DNA from: an uncultured Lachnospiraceae bacterium
GTDB lineage: Bacteria; Bacillota; Clostridia; Lachnospirales; Lachnospiraceae
NCBI GenBank assembly: GCA_944384155.1
Contig: CALWSG010000054.1
Location: 1 to 64,000 of the forward strand
Length of the DNA stretch: 64,000 nt
Reading direction: 5' to 3'
The notes under the pieces were generated by a model that was not told the DNA's origin, ran no database searches, and saw nothing but the letters and a program-made list of their open reading frames with translations. The translations under genes were made by a program, and so were the position numbers. Below are positions 7,717 through 16,502 of this stretch, piece after piece. Within the stretch, counting starts at the first letter, position 1. Every line of letters begins with the position of its first letter.

Positions 7717-8389
7717 AGCGTTCACCTCTTATTCTAAAGCTGCATTTATCACGCATATTGCAGGTAATGCACCCTTTTTTTCTTGATTTAATTTCATTGT
7801 TGCTTATGCCTATAATACAGGCCACCGACTTTGAAGGAGACATCATTCCGCCTTCAGTAACAGATACACCTACAGTCTTTTGTGCATTTAATATATTTAA
7901 ACATTCAGGCATCTGCTCTATTGGAAGATCTCCGTACCCAAAGCCAAATCTGTATGTAAAATATTTATCATTAAATTCTTCTTTGATTTTTTCCTCTGCC
8001 TTATCACAAAGCTGCTCAACGGCAACGCCTGCAAAAGCATCCATTATTACTGCCTTTGCCATATCCTTTATCTGGGTAATCCTTATAAGCTTGTCCATAT
8101 CCGAGGATAATGTTGCACACAAAAGTACTATACTGCCGCAGCCCTCAAGATGTTCTCTTATGGATTTTCCCAAAAGTATAAGATTAGTACCCTCTATATA
8201 TATTCCGTTATCTCTTCCGGATATATTTAAAACTTTATATATATATCTTGGTTTGGCTGTACGCAGTATATCTTCCTCACATTCCTTTATAAGCCTCATA
8301 ACATTATTATCCGGAGTATCTGTACCATATCCTAAATACCTGGCACCCTCCTGTATATTTAATCTGTCTAAGCTAATATCATCTATCAT
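7706..8389 (-). CDS. Methionine synthase reactivation protein (MetH activation domain as separate chain)
   Basis: 227-aa protein resembling the C-terminal activation (SAM-binding) domain of MetH: YLGYGTD, GCGSIVLLCATL, AVIMDAFAGVAVEQLCDKAEE, RFGFGYGDLPIEQ and MMSPSKSVACIIG. In MetH this domain binds SAM and presents cob(II)alamin for reductive methylation. The tail has a CITCNMRDKCSFRIRGERCGF cysteine cluster that may bind a metal; such a tail is common in clostridial stand-alone versions. It precedes metH and overlaps its start, so the two halves of the enzyme are made together. ATG 8389 follows CGGAGTG. Confidence 0.88.
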   Translation of the reverse strand: MIDDISLDRLNIQEGARYLGYGTDTPDNNVMRLIKECEEDILRTAKPRYIYKVLNISGRDNGIYIEGTNLILLGKSIREHLEGCGSIVLLCATLSSDMDKLIRITQIKDMAKAVIMDAFAGVAVEQLCDKAEEKIKEEFNDKYFTYRFGFGYGDLPIEQMPECLNILNAQKTVGVSVTEGGMMSPSKSVACIIGISNNEIKSRKKGCITCNMRDKCSFRIRGERCGF

Positions 8390-8413
8390 TCATTTTTCAC
8401 TCCGATAATCCTT

Positions 8414-8551
8414 TTAATCGCAAAATAAATTAAAGCCAATTATTATCATTACTATTATCAGGCATATAATAAAAAAATTAGCATCCAGATACAGTCCTAT
8501 AAACATACCTACTGCCATCCAGAATAAAACAAAGCCGCATAATTTACGCAT
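8414..8551 (-). CDS. Small membrane protein, 45 aa, unknown
   Basis: 45-codon frame MRKLCGFVLFWMAVGMFIGL... ending NLFCD and stop. It is almost wholly hydrophobic with two likely membrane spans joined by a short YLDAN turn, a composition typical of real small membrane proteins. It fills the otherwise empty gap between gerW and the MetH activation gene, 24 nt before the latter. The Shine-Dalgarno (GTAGGTT) is weak. No family is recognised. Confidence 0.6.
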   Translation of the reverse strand: MRKLCGFVLFWMAVGMFIGLYLDANFFIICLIIVMIIIGFNLFCD

Positions 8552-8625
8552 ATAACCTACACAACCTTTTTTTTCAGTGTTATATTATTATATGCGTTTA
8601 TGCGGTTAATCTTCACATTGTATAA

Positions 8626-9042
8626 TTATTTTTCATCAACGGAAGACTTTGCTACATCTATAATTTCTTCATCACTCATATCAATGTCACTGTCCTTTGA
8701 TTTAGACTTGTCCGTAAATTTTGACACAAGCTCAGGAACCATATCAAGAATCTTTGTAACTGCATCCTGATTTTTAATATTTACAAGCTTGCTGTCTCCG
8801 TCTTTTATTACAAGCACGGCACTTGGTGACATTTTTCCGCCCATTCCTCCTGAGCTTGTTTCCTTTCCTCCTCCGTTTTTTGAACCGGCTCCCATTCCAA
8901 AGGAAACATCTACCAGCGGAAGTATTATAGTATTGTTAATATTTATTGCCTCTCCTACCACTGTTTTTGTTGTCATAAAATTAGTCATTCCCGTAAATAA
9001 TGACTGAACCGTACCGTCAAAATTTTTGTTATTGTCTGACAT
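8626..9042 (-). CDS. gerW: Spore protein GerW (YtfJ family)
   Basis: 138-aa GerW/YtfJ family protein of spore formers, tied to germination in Bacillus. Family features are the N-terminal SLFTGMTNFMTTKTVVGEAI segment, ILPLVDVSFGMGAGS, and the glycine-rich GGMGGKMSPSAVLVI core. A charged, Asp/Ser/Lys-rich tail follows. GGGAGGA precedes the ATG. It is 17 nt behind the DUF2953 gene, the same pairing as ytfI-ytfJ of Bacillus subtilis, and supports an endospore-forming host. Confidence 0.92.
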   Translation of the reverse strand: MSDNNKNFDGTVQSLFTGMTNFMTTKTVVGEAININNTIILPLVDVSFGMGAGSKNGGGKETSSGGMGGKMSPSAVLVIKDGDSKLVNIKNQDAVTKILDMVPELVSKFTDKSKSKDSDIDMSDEEIIDVAKSSVDEK

Positions 9043-9059
9043 ACTAATCCTCCCATTTC

Positions 9060-9998
9060 CTAACCTTTCACAAAGGCTATAAACTCTTTTAATCTTTTAT
9101 TTGCATATATTTTAATTCCATAAAACAGTAAAACACCAAGCCTTATTCTGCCTTTAAGCTTAAAATTACCATCTGCAAATATGCGATTCACATCTGAAAA
9201 CTGCGGCTCTATATAAATGGTATTTCCATACCTTGCAAGAAATACACACATAAAACCGTATATCTGTCCCGTTAATGCAGGGTCAGGAAATCCAAATTTA
9301 AGATAAAGCTTAAGCCTCGTTGGCTTTATATGACAGATTATCTTAAAAATTCCAGCTTTTATATCTCTTATTGCCTGTCTTGATTCTTCCGTTGTAAGAA
9401 ACTGAATATATTTCTCTTTTATGCCGTTAACATTTTTTATTGTATCACATATTTTAATAAATTTAAATTTAATATTATTAATTTTTTTGAAAACTTTTTT
9501 ATCTGTCGGCTTTTCTTTAACATATGATTCCTTATTAAAGTCTTCATCCTTTTTTTCTAAGGCTTTATTAGTATTCTGATTTTTACTTAATTCGGAATCT
9601 ATATCCTCTAACACCTCTCCTGTATCCGGTTTTATTGCATTATCGTTTTTTTCCTTGCTTCTGCGGTGAGATGTCTTTTCTTTTAAAGGTTTTTTTCCCT
9701 TATCCTTTATCTTGTCACTATCGGCTATTTTTATTCCCAGTATTTTGCACCAATAGCATGGCTTCTTGTCCCTAAACCATATTTTTACTGACAATAGATG
9801 CAAAAACCATGTTATCTTAAACTCTCCGTTAAAATCAGGGGACAGACTGTCAAAGCTTCCCATTGCCCTGTATCTCACAGGCACAAGTAAAACAGAGCCT
9901 AATATAAGCAAAATTATCCCAAGTGCTATAAGTAAAATGATGACTGCTATTTTTAATATTGTAAAAACACAGGATAGGACTGCCATAAGTATTGTCAT
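9060..9998 (-). CDS. DUF2953 domain membrane protein (YtfI-like)
   Basis: 312-aa protein. Residues about 5-43 form one or two membrane spans (IAVIILLIALGIILLILGSVL), then VPVRYRAMG begins the DUF2953 region. Residues about 95-170 are a highly charged Lys/Asp/Glu linker, and the C-terminal part (KPTRLKLYLKFGFPDPALTGQIYGF) carries the conserved PxxTG motif of the family. Its start overlaps the stop of the 112-aa gene by ATGA, fixing ATG 9998 and indicating coupling. Partner of GerW by gene order; molecular role unknown. Confidence 0.85.
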   Translation of the reverse strand: MTILMAVLSCVFTILKIAVIILLIALGIILLILGSVLLVPVRYRAMGSFDSLSPDFNGEFKITWFLHLLSVKIWFRDKKPCYWCKILGIKIADSDKIKDKGKKPLKEKTSHRRSKEKNDNAIKPDTGEVLEDIDSELSKNQNTNKALEKKDEDFNKESYVKEKPTDKKVFKKINNIKFKFIKICDTIKNVNGIKEKYIQFLTTEESRQAIRDIKAGIFKIICHIKPTRLKLYLKFGFPDPALTGQIYGFMCVFLARYGNTIYIEPQFSDVNRIFADGNFKLKGRIRLGVLLFYGIKIYANKRLKEFIAFVKG

Positions 9999-10321
9999 AG
10001 TCTGCTTACCTGCCTTCCGTATATATATTGTTTAATATTAAAGGCACCTGTAGCTTTATAACAGTCCATAACTATTTTTTCTGCCAGCTCATAGGCTTCC
10101 CATCTGTCTGACGCAATACCTATAACATATATATCCTGCTTTTTATATATTTTTTGAAGAAAGACATAGGAAGGATATATTTCCATAATACCTGCCTCTG
10201 ACAAAGGCAATGTAATGACATAAACATTAATCTGAAGTCTGTCATGCTTCAGATTATGAAGTATTTTTCTTTTTTTTCCGGCAACACTGTCACCCACATA
10301 TATATCCCTACACCACTTCAT
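9995..10321 (-). CDS. Conserved hypothetical protein, 108 aa
   Basis: Small soluble alpha/beta protein beginning MKWCRDIYVGDSVAGKKRKILHNLK, with strands such as INVYVITLPL and DIYVIGIASD and an A/Y-rich helix (WEAYELAEKIVMDCYKATG). ATG 10321 is used because AATGGAG stands 6 nt upstream; the frame four codons longer starts inside that Shine-Dalgarno. It overlaps the DUF2953 gene by ATGA. Not recognised; its place before ytfI-gerW suggests a sporulation or envelope role, which is inference only. Confidence 0.75.
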   Translation of the reverse strand: MKWCRDIYVGDSVAGKKRKILHNLKHDRLQINVYVITLPLSEAGIMEIYPSYVFLQKIYKKQDIYVIGIASDRWEAYELAEKIVMDCYKATGAFNIKQYIYGRQVSRL

Positions 10322-10345
10322 GCTACTCTCCATTCCACGGAAAAA

Positions 10346-11746
10346 TTAATTATCCTCAGCTTTCAGATGCATTAATATTTCCACCACGGCAGCCTTTTCA
10401 GCCTCATCCCGGCATCCGCTTAATGCATTATAAATATAATCCTTTATCTCGTCTATATTGTTAAAAAATACAGGAAGCTCTGAAAGCACATGTGCCATAA
10501 CAGCTCTGTTGACAAGTCTCTCATTATTCTTAAAAAGTTCTGAAAGTTCTGCAATAAACTGCTCCGTTACCTGTTCTATATATTTATCATCTGCTTCATT
10601 CCTGTTTTTCTCCTTGAATTCTACAAACACACTTCCCGACTCCAAAAGTGTAATCTTTTTCAAAGAATCATATTCCTCCTGAAGCATTAAATCATTAAGA
10701 ATTTTCTTATTTTTATTAAGAACCTCTTCTATTACATATTCGTAAGCTGAAAACTTGCCATGCAGTACCTCCTGACGCCCCTCTAATTTTACAAAGCTGT
10801 CTGTTATATAGCTGTAATCATCTGTAACCTGCTGATTATCAAACAGATTATTAACCTTTTTAATTATATCATTACATATAGCTGTATCTTTGCTTTCTTC
10901 CTTTACATAAGCAAATGACATCAGCACCACGTACAAATCATTTAAAAGCTCTCCCAATAATATATACATATCTCCGTGCTGTATAATATATTCTATTGCA
11001 ATGCTAAGCTTTTCCCTTAAATCCCTGTACTGGTTTTCTGTAAGCTCTGAAAATTTTACATTTTTAAGCCTTTTATATATTTCTAAAATTTCTTCTGACA
11101 AAAATTCCGTATTTTCCGTTTCGCTTACGGCTGCAACTGTTTTCAGCATATAAAGAAAATCCTCCACAGTGGACACTTCACTTCCCCTGTATACCTTGAT
11201 TCCTTCTTTCAACAGCTCAAAAAATCTGCCCTTTGTCATTCTGATTGGAAGCTGGCGTACAAGCTCTGCTATTTTACTGTTAATTACAACTTTATCCTGA
11301 CTGCTCAATACATACCGTAAAAATTCAGCCGTCAGCTTATCATCATCATATCTTAAGAATTCACTTCCGTCATTATACTTATACTCTATTCTGTTAAGGC
11401 AGTATTCATAAATATTAAATATATCAGTATATGAGGTAACCCCCTCCATAATATTTATAACCTTATTTCTTAAACTGTCTGTTTGTTCAATCAGTGTTCT
11501 TAATTCTTCTTCACATGGCTTTTCCAGCATTATTTTTCTTATTATATTATTCAATGAAGCTGTTATCTCATTAAGAATATCCGTTCTGCTGTCTGTCTCC
11601 TGCATCATTTCGTAATATGTAAAATAATTCATGGAAAGACGTATAAAAGAAAAATCCTTATATACGCCCATCATATAGCGGGCGTATACAGGAAGATTTT
11701 CATTAAGATTTTTTCCTTTAACTATTTCTTCTGATATTTTTTTCAT
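10346..11746 (-). CDS. Conserved hypothetical alpha-helical protein, 466 aa
   Basis: Largely helical, charged cytosolic protein with no signal or membrane span and no recognisable catalytic motif. Sections such as KSMNYFTYYEMMQET-like, LRTLIEQTDSLRNKVINIMEG and AEKAAVVEILMHLK suggest helical repeats. It lies 14 nt behind lysA and 24 nt before the 108-aa gene, so it is probably co-transcribed from lysA into the gerW run. I cannot place it in a family; a lineage-specific Lachnospiraceae protein is likely. Confidence 0.75.
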   Translation of the reverse strand: MKKISEEIVKGKNLNENLPVYARYMMGVYKDFSFIRLSMNYFTYYEMMQETDSRTDILNEITASLNNIIRKIMLEKPCEEELRTLIEQTDSLRNKVINIMEGVTSYTDIFNIYEYCLNRIEYKYNDGSEFLRYDDDKLTAEFLRYVLSSQDKVVINSKIAELVRQLPIRMTKGRFFELLKEGIKVYRGSEVSTVEDFLYMLKTVAAVSETENTEFLSEEILEIYKRLKNVKFSELTENQYRDLREKLSIAIEYIIQHGDMYILLGELLNDLYVVLMSFAYVKEESKDTAICNDIIKKVNNLFDNQQVTDDYSYITDSFVKLEGRQEVLHGKFSAYEYVIEEVLNKNKKILNDLMLQEEYDSLKKITLLESGSVFVEFKEKNRNEADDKYIEQVTEQFIAELSELFKNNERLVNRAVMAHVLSELPVFFNNIDEIKDYIYNALSGCRDEAEKAAVVEILMHLKAEDN

Positions 11747-11760
11747 CTGATTAATTTCCT

Positions 11761-13032
11761 TTATTTTTTAAATACATCACAGAAATCAAATGTTGCAAGG
11801 TAATCGTCTATTGTCTCTGCACGTCTTATCATCTGCACATTTCCGTCTTCTTTTAGCAAAAGCTCTGCTGAGCGAAGCTTGCCATTATAATTATACCCCA
11901 TTGCAAAGCCGTGTGCTCCGGTGTCATGTATAAACAGATAATCTCCTAACTCTATTTCCGGAAGCATTCTGTCTATTGCGAACTTATCATTGTTTTCACA
12001 AAGGGAGCCTGTAATGTCATACTTATGGTCACAAGGCTGGTTTTCCTTTCCGAGAACGGTAATATGATGATAAGCTCCATACATTGCAGGTCTCATAAGA
12101 TTACATGCACAGGCATCACAGCCTATATACTCTTTGTAAATATGCTTTGCATGAAGTGCCTTTGTAACAAGACCGCCGTACGGTCCCATCATAAATCTTC
12201 CAAGCTCTGTAAATAATGCAACATCACCCATTCCTGCCGGAACCAAAACCTCCTCATACACCTTTCTTACACCCTCACCGATAACCATAATATCATTTGG
12301 CTCCTGTTCAGGTCTGTACGGTATTCCTATTCCTCCCGACAAATTAATAAATGTAATGTTTGCCCCTGTCTTATCCTTAAGTTCTACTGCAAGCTCAAAC
12401 AAAGTCTTTGCCAGTACGGGATAATATTCATTTGTCACGGTATTGCTTGCAAGAAATGCATGTATTCCAAATTCTTTGACGCCTTTTTCCTTTAATATCT
12501 TAAAGCCTTCTATCATCTGCTCTTTTGTAAAGCCGTATTTTGCATCTCCGGGATTGTCCATAATAGTTGTGCTTATTGTAAACTGTCCTCCGGGATTATA
12601 CCGACAGCATATTCTCTCAGGTATTCCCGCTGTTTTTTCAAGAAAATCAATATGCGTAAAATCGTCAAGGTTTATAATTGCCCCAAGCTTTTTGGCATAT
12701 ATAAACTCCTCAGCAGGAGTTGCATTTGATGAAAACATTATTCCGTCTTCCATTTTATCTTTGCCAAATCCCATTTTGTCAGCCATATAAAGCTCTGTCA
12801 TTGAAGAACAGTCAACGCCGCAGCCCTCCTCCTTCAATATATCAATAAGAAAGGGATTTGGAGTTGCCTTAACTGCAAAATATTCCTTAAAGCCTTTATT
12901 CCATGAAAATGCCTTCTTTACTTTTTTTGCATTTTCCCTTATTGCCTTTTCATCATATATATGAAACGGTGTAGGATATGTCTTTGTTATTTCCTTTACC
13001 TGCTCTAATGTTACAAATGGTTTCTTTTCCAT
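11761..13032 (-). CDS. lysA: Diaminopimelate decarboxylase
   Basis: 423-aa fold-type III PLP enzyme that converts meso-diaminopimelate to lysine. The PLP lysine sits in EYFAVKATPNP (about residue 53). The HAFLAS, NLSGGIGIPY glycine loop and CDACACNLMRPAMY substrate/active-site cysteine region follow in the expected order. It is the clostridial form that lacks the LysA-typical N-terminal extension. A GAGACAG-type weak Shine-Dalgarno precedes the ATG. A candidate promoter lies at 13084-13112. No lysine riboswitch is seen upstream. Confidence 0.9.
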   Translation of the reverse strand: MEKKPFVTLEQVKEITKTYPTPFHIYDEKAIRENAKKVKKAFSWNKGFKEYFAVKATPNPFLIDILKEEGCGVDCSSMTELYMADKMGFGKDKMEDGIMFSSNATPAEEFIYAKKLGAIINLDDFTHIDFLEKTAGIPERICCRYNPGGQFTISTTIMDNPGDAKYGFTKEQMIEGFKILKEKGVKEFGIHAFLASNTVTNEYYPVLAKTLFELAVELKDKTGANITFINLSGGIGIPYRPEQEPNDIMVIGEGVRKVYEEVLVPAGMGDVALFTELGRFMMGPYGGLVTKALHAKHIYKEYIGCDACACNLMRPAMYGAYHHITVLGKENQPCDHKYDITGSLCENNDKFAIDRMLPEIELGDYLFIHDTGAHGFAMGYNYNGKLRSAELLLKEDGNVQMIRRAETIDDYLATFDFCDVFKK

Positions 13033-13083
13033 GGTATTCTGTCTCCTTGTCTGAATCTGTTCAGATTATTTTTTTACATTATA

Positions 13084-13112
13084 TATATATCAAATTAGTA
13101 TGGATTTGTAAA
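13084..13112 (-). promoter_or_regulatory. Candidate promoter of lysA
   Basis: TTTACA (13107-13112), 17 bp, TATATA (13084-13089) in the 87-bp gap between cls and lysA. Further down the leader is an AATCTGAACAGATT palindrome. The very AT-rich context makes the exact -10 uncertain. Confidence 0.4.
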
Positions 13113-13119
13113 GCAATCA

Positions 13120-14718
13120 TCACATAAGAGGTGCAAAAATCCATAAAATTTTTCCTATTATCAGCTTTATTTTGCTGTATTTTCGGCAATCCTCCATAGT
13201 AATCTCATGGCACTTTATAAGTGTATCCTGAAAATCCTTCTCAACAGCCTGTACTACCTTATGCTTATAAAAAAGTGCAGCACACTCAAAGTTCAGGTAA
13301 AGGCTTCGGAAATCCATATTTATAGTTCCAACTACTGCCTTATCATCATCGCTGGAATATATTTTTGCATGGACAAAGCCCGGTGTATATTCATATATTT
13401 TCACTCCCATTCTTAAAAGTTTCTCATAATATGTTCTTGCAATCATATATGCAGTTGGCTTATCTGTAATATGGGGACCTATTATTTTTACGTCTATACC
13501 TCTTTTTGCTGCATATTCAAGTACCTTCATTGTTTCATTGTCAAGTATAAGATATGGTGTCATAATGTGAACATACCTGACTGCACTGTTAATAATCTGA
13601 TGGTAAACTACTTCCCCTACATTTTCCATATCATAGGGGCTGTCGCCGTATCCTATTACAAAGCCGTCGCACTTTGGTGAAATATCCCTGCATATATACT
13701 TTGTGTATTCCTCTTCATTTTCTGCAATCTCATCCTTTTCCGTAACATTCCACATTTGTAAAAACATCATGGTAAAGCTTGTAACTGCATCACCTGTTAC
13801 TTTTACGGCCGTATCCTTCCAATGTCCGAATCTTACCTTTTCATTTATATACTCATCGGCAAGGTTAATTCCCCCGGTATAAGCAATCTTTCCGTCAATT
13901 ACAAGTATTTTTCTATGGTCTCTGTGATTCTGGCTGGTGGAAAGTGCAGGTCTTATAGGTGCATACACCTGACATTTTATTCCCATTGAACGCAGATATT
14001 TGGGAAATCCCGGTGGAACAGTTGACAATGTACACATACCGTCATACATAAAGCGAACCTCCACGCCTTCTTTAACCTTTTCTGCAAGAATTTCCAAAAC
14101 CCTTGCAAGCATTATTCCAAAGTCAACTATAAAATATTCCATAAAAATAAACTTTTCTGCTTTCTCCAGATCCTCACACATTCGCTCAAACTTATTTTCC
14201 CCAAGAGGAAAATATTCACCGTCAGTATTTTTATATACAGGATAGCCTCCTCCGAATTTATTCATATACCGTACAAGACCTGCAAGATTTTTATTATCAT
14301 TCTCAAGCTGATTTAGCACCTCCTGTTCCTGTACCATATAAGGCTTTGTCTGATCTATCATTGCCCTTGTACGCTTCCCTACTTCCTTTGTTGTAGGCTG
14401 TATTCTGACAAATAAATAAAAGAATGCCCCGAATATAGGCAGCAATGCCACCGGAACTACCCACGCAAGCTTATACGTAGGATTTACATCATCATTTGTT
14501 ATATGAACAATCAGCATAAATGATATAATTGTAACAACTACATAGTATGCAAAAAAGTAGTCTGCCAGCTTTGTAACTAATGCTAAAAGCATAAGTATCT
14601 GAATAAACAATGCTGCGAAAAGCAGTATTGTTCTTCCGAATATAGCTCTGACTACTCTTTTTCTGTTTTTTTCAATATAATATTTTATCTGCTTCTTGTC
14701 TTCAGACAATTCTTTCAT
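13120..14718 (-). CDS. cls: Cardiolipin synthase
   Basis: 532-aa phospholipase-D-type cardiolipin synthase. Two N-terminal membrane spans (about 25-85) are followed by two HKD motifs: HRDHRKILVIDG..GGIN and HAKIYSSDDDKAVVGTINMD. It joins two phosphatidylglycerol molecules into cardiolipin at the membrane. ATG 14718 is preferred (GGAGG 6 nt upstream). Preceded by gpsA and plsY, so three phospholipid genes are in a row. The start is covered by a copy of the AAACGCTC-AATGGAG element (14719-14744). Confidence 0.95.
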   Translation of the reverse strand: MKELSEDKKQIKYYIEKNRKRVVRAIFGRTILLFAALFIQILMLLALVTKLADYFFAYYVVVTIISFMLIVHITNDDVNPTYKLAWVVPVALLPIFGAFFYLFVRIQPTTKEVGKRTRAMIDQTKPYMVQEQEVLNQLENDNKNLAGLVRYMNKFGGGYPVYKNTDGEYFPLGENKFERMCEDLEKAEKFIFMEYFIVDFGIMLARVLEILAEKVKEGVEVRFMYDGMCTLSTVPPGFPKYLRSMGIKCQVYAPIRPALSTSQNHRDHRKILVIDGKIAYTGGINLADEYINEKVRFGHWKDTAVKVTGDAVTSFTMMFLQMWNVTEKDEIAENEEEYTKYICRDISPKCDGFVIGYGDSPYDMENVGEVVYHQIINSAVRYVHIMTPYLILDNETMKVLEYAAKRGIDVKIIGPHITDKPTAYMIARTYYEKLLRMGVKIYEYTPGFVHAKIYSSDDDKAVVGTINMDFRSLYLNFECAALFYKHKVVQAVEKDFQDTLIKCHEITMEDCRKYSKIKLIIGKILWIFAPLM

Positions 14719-14748
14719 ACCAACCTCCATTACGGAGCGTTTCCGCTA
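14719..14748 (-). repeat. Intercistronic AAACGCTC/Shine-Dalgarno element, copy 1 (cls)
   Basis: Minus strand reads AGCG-GAAA-CGCT (a GNRA-type tetraloop hairpin), then CCGTAATGGAGG and the cls ATG. The CGCTCC arm is also complementary to the GGAG of the Shine-Dalgarno, so two exclusive hairpins can form. It shares the core with copies before plsY, the FlhB-like gene and rbgA. Confidence 0.65.
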
Positions 14749-14766
14749 TGGGGTTTCCATCATGGC

Positions 14767-15765
14767 TTAAAAGGAAACCTCACTTGTTTTATCTCTTTCC
14801 ATAAGATCTGCCACTGCATCTTTTACATTTTTATTTTCAAAAAGCACCTTGTTAACCTGCTCAATAATAGGCATGGAAACCTGATACTTTCCGGCAAGCT
14901 TTAAGGCTGCCTTTGCAGAGTACACGCCCTCAACCACTGCATTAACCTCTTTCATTGCCTCATCGGGACTTTTTCCCTGTCCTATTAGTATTCCTGCCCT
15001 TCTGTTTCTGCTGTGCATACTTGCACATGTAACAATTAAATCTCCTATTCCCGAAAGACCTGCCATAGTTTCAAGTCTTGCTCCCATCTTAAGTGCCAGT
15101 CTGGATATTTCCGTTATTCCTCTTGTTATAAGGGCCGCCTTTGTATTATCTCCAAATCCTAATCCGTCTGCCATACCTGCCGCAAGGGCAATAACATTTT
15201 TCAGAGAGCCTCCAAGCTCTATTCCAAGTACATCAGGGCTGATGTATACTCTGAAACTTTTATTCATAAAAGCATTCTGTATAAGCTGCGCCGTCTCTTT
15301 AGTCCTTGCACCTGCCACAACAGTTGTGGGAAGTCCTCTGCCTACCTCTTCCGCATGGCTTGGCCCCGACAGCACTGCAACATTTGCACCGGGCAGCTCA
15401 TCATTTATAACCTCAGTAAGAGTCATCAGAGTTTCTTCTTCTATACCCTTGCTTACGTTTAATATAACCTGACCGTCTCCTATTATATTTTTAAGCTTTG
15501 AAGCAGTTTCCCTTGTAAATCTTGAGGCAACAGACATAACTATTATATCCATTCCCTCAACTGCCTCCCCAAGCTTATCAGTTACATAAATATCCTCCTG
15601 AAGCTTTACTCCCGGCAGAGTAACCTCATTTTCCCTGCTGCTTTTAAGCATATCTACTTCTTTTTTTACAAAGGACATTACTGTAACATTATTTCCGTTA
15701 TTTCTTAATAATACTGCCAACGCTATTCCCCACGCACCGGCACCTATAACTCCGACTTTTGCCAT
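14767..15765 (-). CDS. gpsA: Glycerol-3-phosphate dehydrogenase [NAD(P)+]
   Basis: 332-aa enzyme that makes sn-glycerol-3-phosphate from dihydroxyacetone phosphate for phospholipid synthesis. The N-terminal dinucleotide fold GVIGAGAWGIALA, the SGPSHAEEVG loop, the catalytic ELGGSLKNVIALAAGMADGLGFGDN lysine helix and GLSGIGDLIVTC are all present and the length is standard. AAGAGGGTAAGACA precedes the ATG. It follows plsY, which uses its product. Confidence 0.97.
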   Translation of the reverse strand: MAKVGVIGAGAWGIALAVLLRNNGNNVTVMSFVKKEVDMLKSSRENEVTLPGVKLQEDIYVTDKLGEAVEGMDIIVMSVASRFTRETASKLKNIIGDGQVILNVSKGIEEETLMTLTEVINDELPGANVAVLSGPSHAEEVGRGLPTTVVAGARTKETAQLIQNAFMNKSFRVYISPDVLGIELGGSLKNVIALAAGMADGLGFGDNTKAALITRGITEISRLALKMGARLETMAGLSGIGDLIVTCASMHSRNRRAGILIGQGKSPDEAMKEVNAVVEGVYSAKAALKLAGKYQVSMPIIEQVNKVLFENKNVKDAVADLMERDKTSEVSF

Positions 15766-15784
15766 TGTCTTACCCTCTTTTCTT

Positions 15785-16465
15785 TTATATATGTTTCTTT
15801 TCGCCTATTTTTCTCTCTGTTCCCTTAATGAGACGGCTTATGTTTCCTCTGTGCTTGTATATGGCAAGTGCACAGAATAAAAATGTAAGCAGTAAAAATT
15901 CTCCCGGAAATCCTGCATTACCTGCATTAATGCAGCCTGTCATAACAAAAATAAGCACTGATACAAAATGTACCGTCATAAGACATATGGAGCCTAATGA
16001 GACATATTTTGAAATTGCCGTAACTGACACGAATGTAACCAAATCAATAAGCATTACCGGCAGATAAAATAAAGATATAATAACTCCTGATGATGCGGCT
16101 ATTCCTTTTCCACCCTTAAAGCTCATATAAAAAGGATAATTATGTCCCAAAACCACACCTAAGCCTGCATACATTATAAGAATGTATTCCATACTTAAAA
16201 ATTCATCCCCTGTACCTATATCAAATACATATGCACATAATAGCCTTACAATACAGCCTGCAATAACACCCTTAAGCATATCACCTATGTATGTTATTAT
16301 TCCTGCCTTTTTTCCTAAAACCCTCATGGCATTTGTTGTTCCTGCATTGCCGCTTCCATACTCTCTTATATCTACTTGTTTGAGCTTTCCGTATATATAG
16401 CCTGTCTGAAAAAGTCCAAATATATAACCGATAACAATACAAATAATTCTATATAAAACTAACAT
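15785..16465 (-). CDS. plsY: Glycerol-3-phosphate acyltransferase PlsY
   Basis: 226-aa membrane enzyme that acylates glycerol-3-phosphate from acyl-phosphate. About five spans; conserved loops are SGNAGTTNAMRVLGKKAG (motif 1), GHNYPFYMSFKGGKGIA (motif 2) and the C-terminal KHRGNISRLIKGTERK (motif 3). ATG 16465 is chosen from GGAGATTGAA spacing; the four codons before it are the Shine-Dalgarno read as protein. It lies between der and gpsA and carries copy 2 of the AAACGCTC element at its start. Confidence 0.96.
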   Translation of the reverse strand: MLVLYRIICIVIGYIFGLFQTGYIYGKLKQVDIREYGSGNAGTTNAMRVLGKKAGIITYIGDMLKGVIAGCIVRLLCAYVFDIGTGDEFLSMEYILIMYAGLGVVLGHNYPFYMSFKGGKGIAASSGVIISLFYLPVMLIDLVTFVSVTAISKYVSLGSICLMTVHFVSVLIFVMTGCINAGNAGFPGEFLLLTFLFCALAIYKHRGNISRLIKGTERKIGEKKHI

Positions 16466-16502
16466 TTCAATCTCCATTCCGGAGCGTTTTACACTACTGC
16501 TC
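16466..16502 (-). repeat. Intercistronic AAACGCTC/Shine-Dalgarno element, copy 2 (plsY)
   Basis: GGAGC (inside the last der codons) - 13 nt - GCTCCGGAATGGAG then 6 nt to the plsY ATG. GGAGC/GCTCC can pair, or CTCC can pair with the GGAG of the Shine-Dalgarno around a GGAAT loop. Termination of der translation at the TAG would sit in the loop of the first hairpin. Confidence 0.65.

Noticed and set aside
8390-8625. Cobalamin or SAM riboswitch before the methionine synthase genes
   Set aside because: The gap is filled by a 45-codon frame; no conserved riboswitch core was seen.
13033-13119. Lysine riboswitch before lysA
   Set aside because: The gap is only 87 bp, far below the size of the lysine aptamer, and shows no matching helices.
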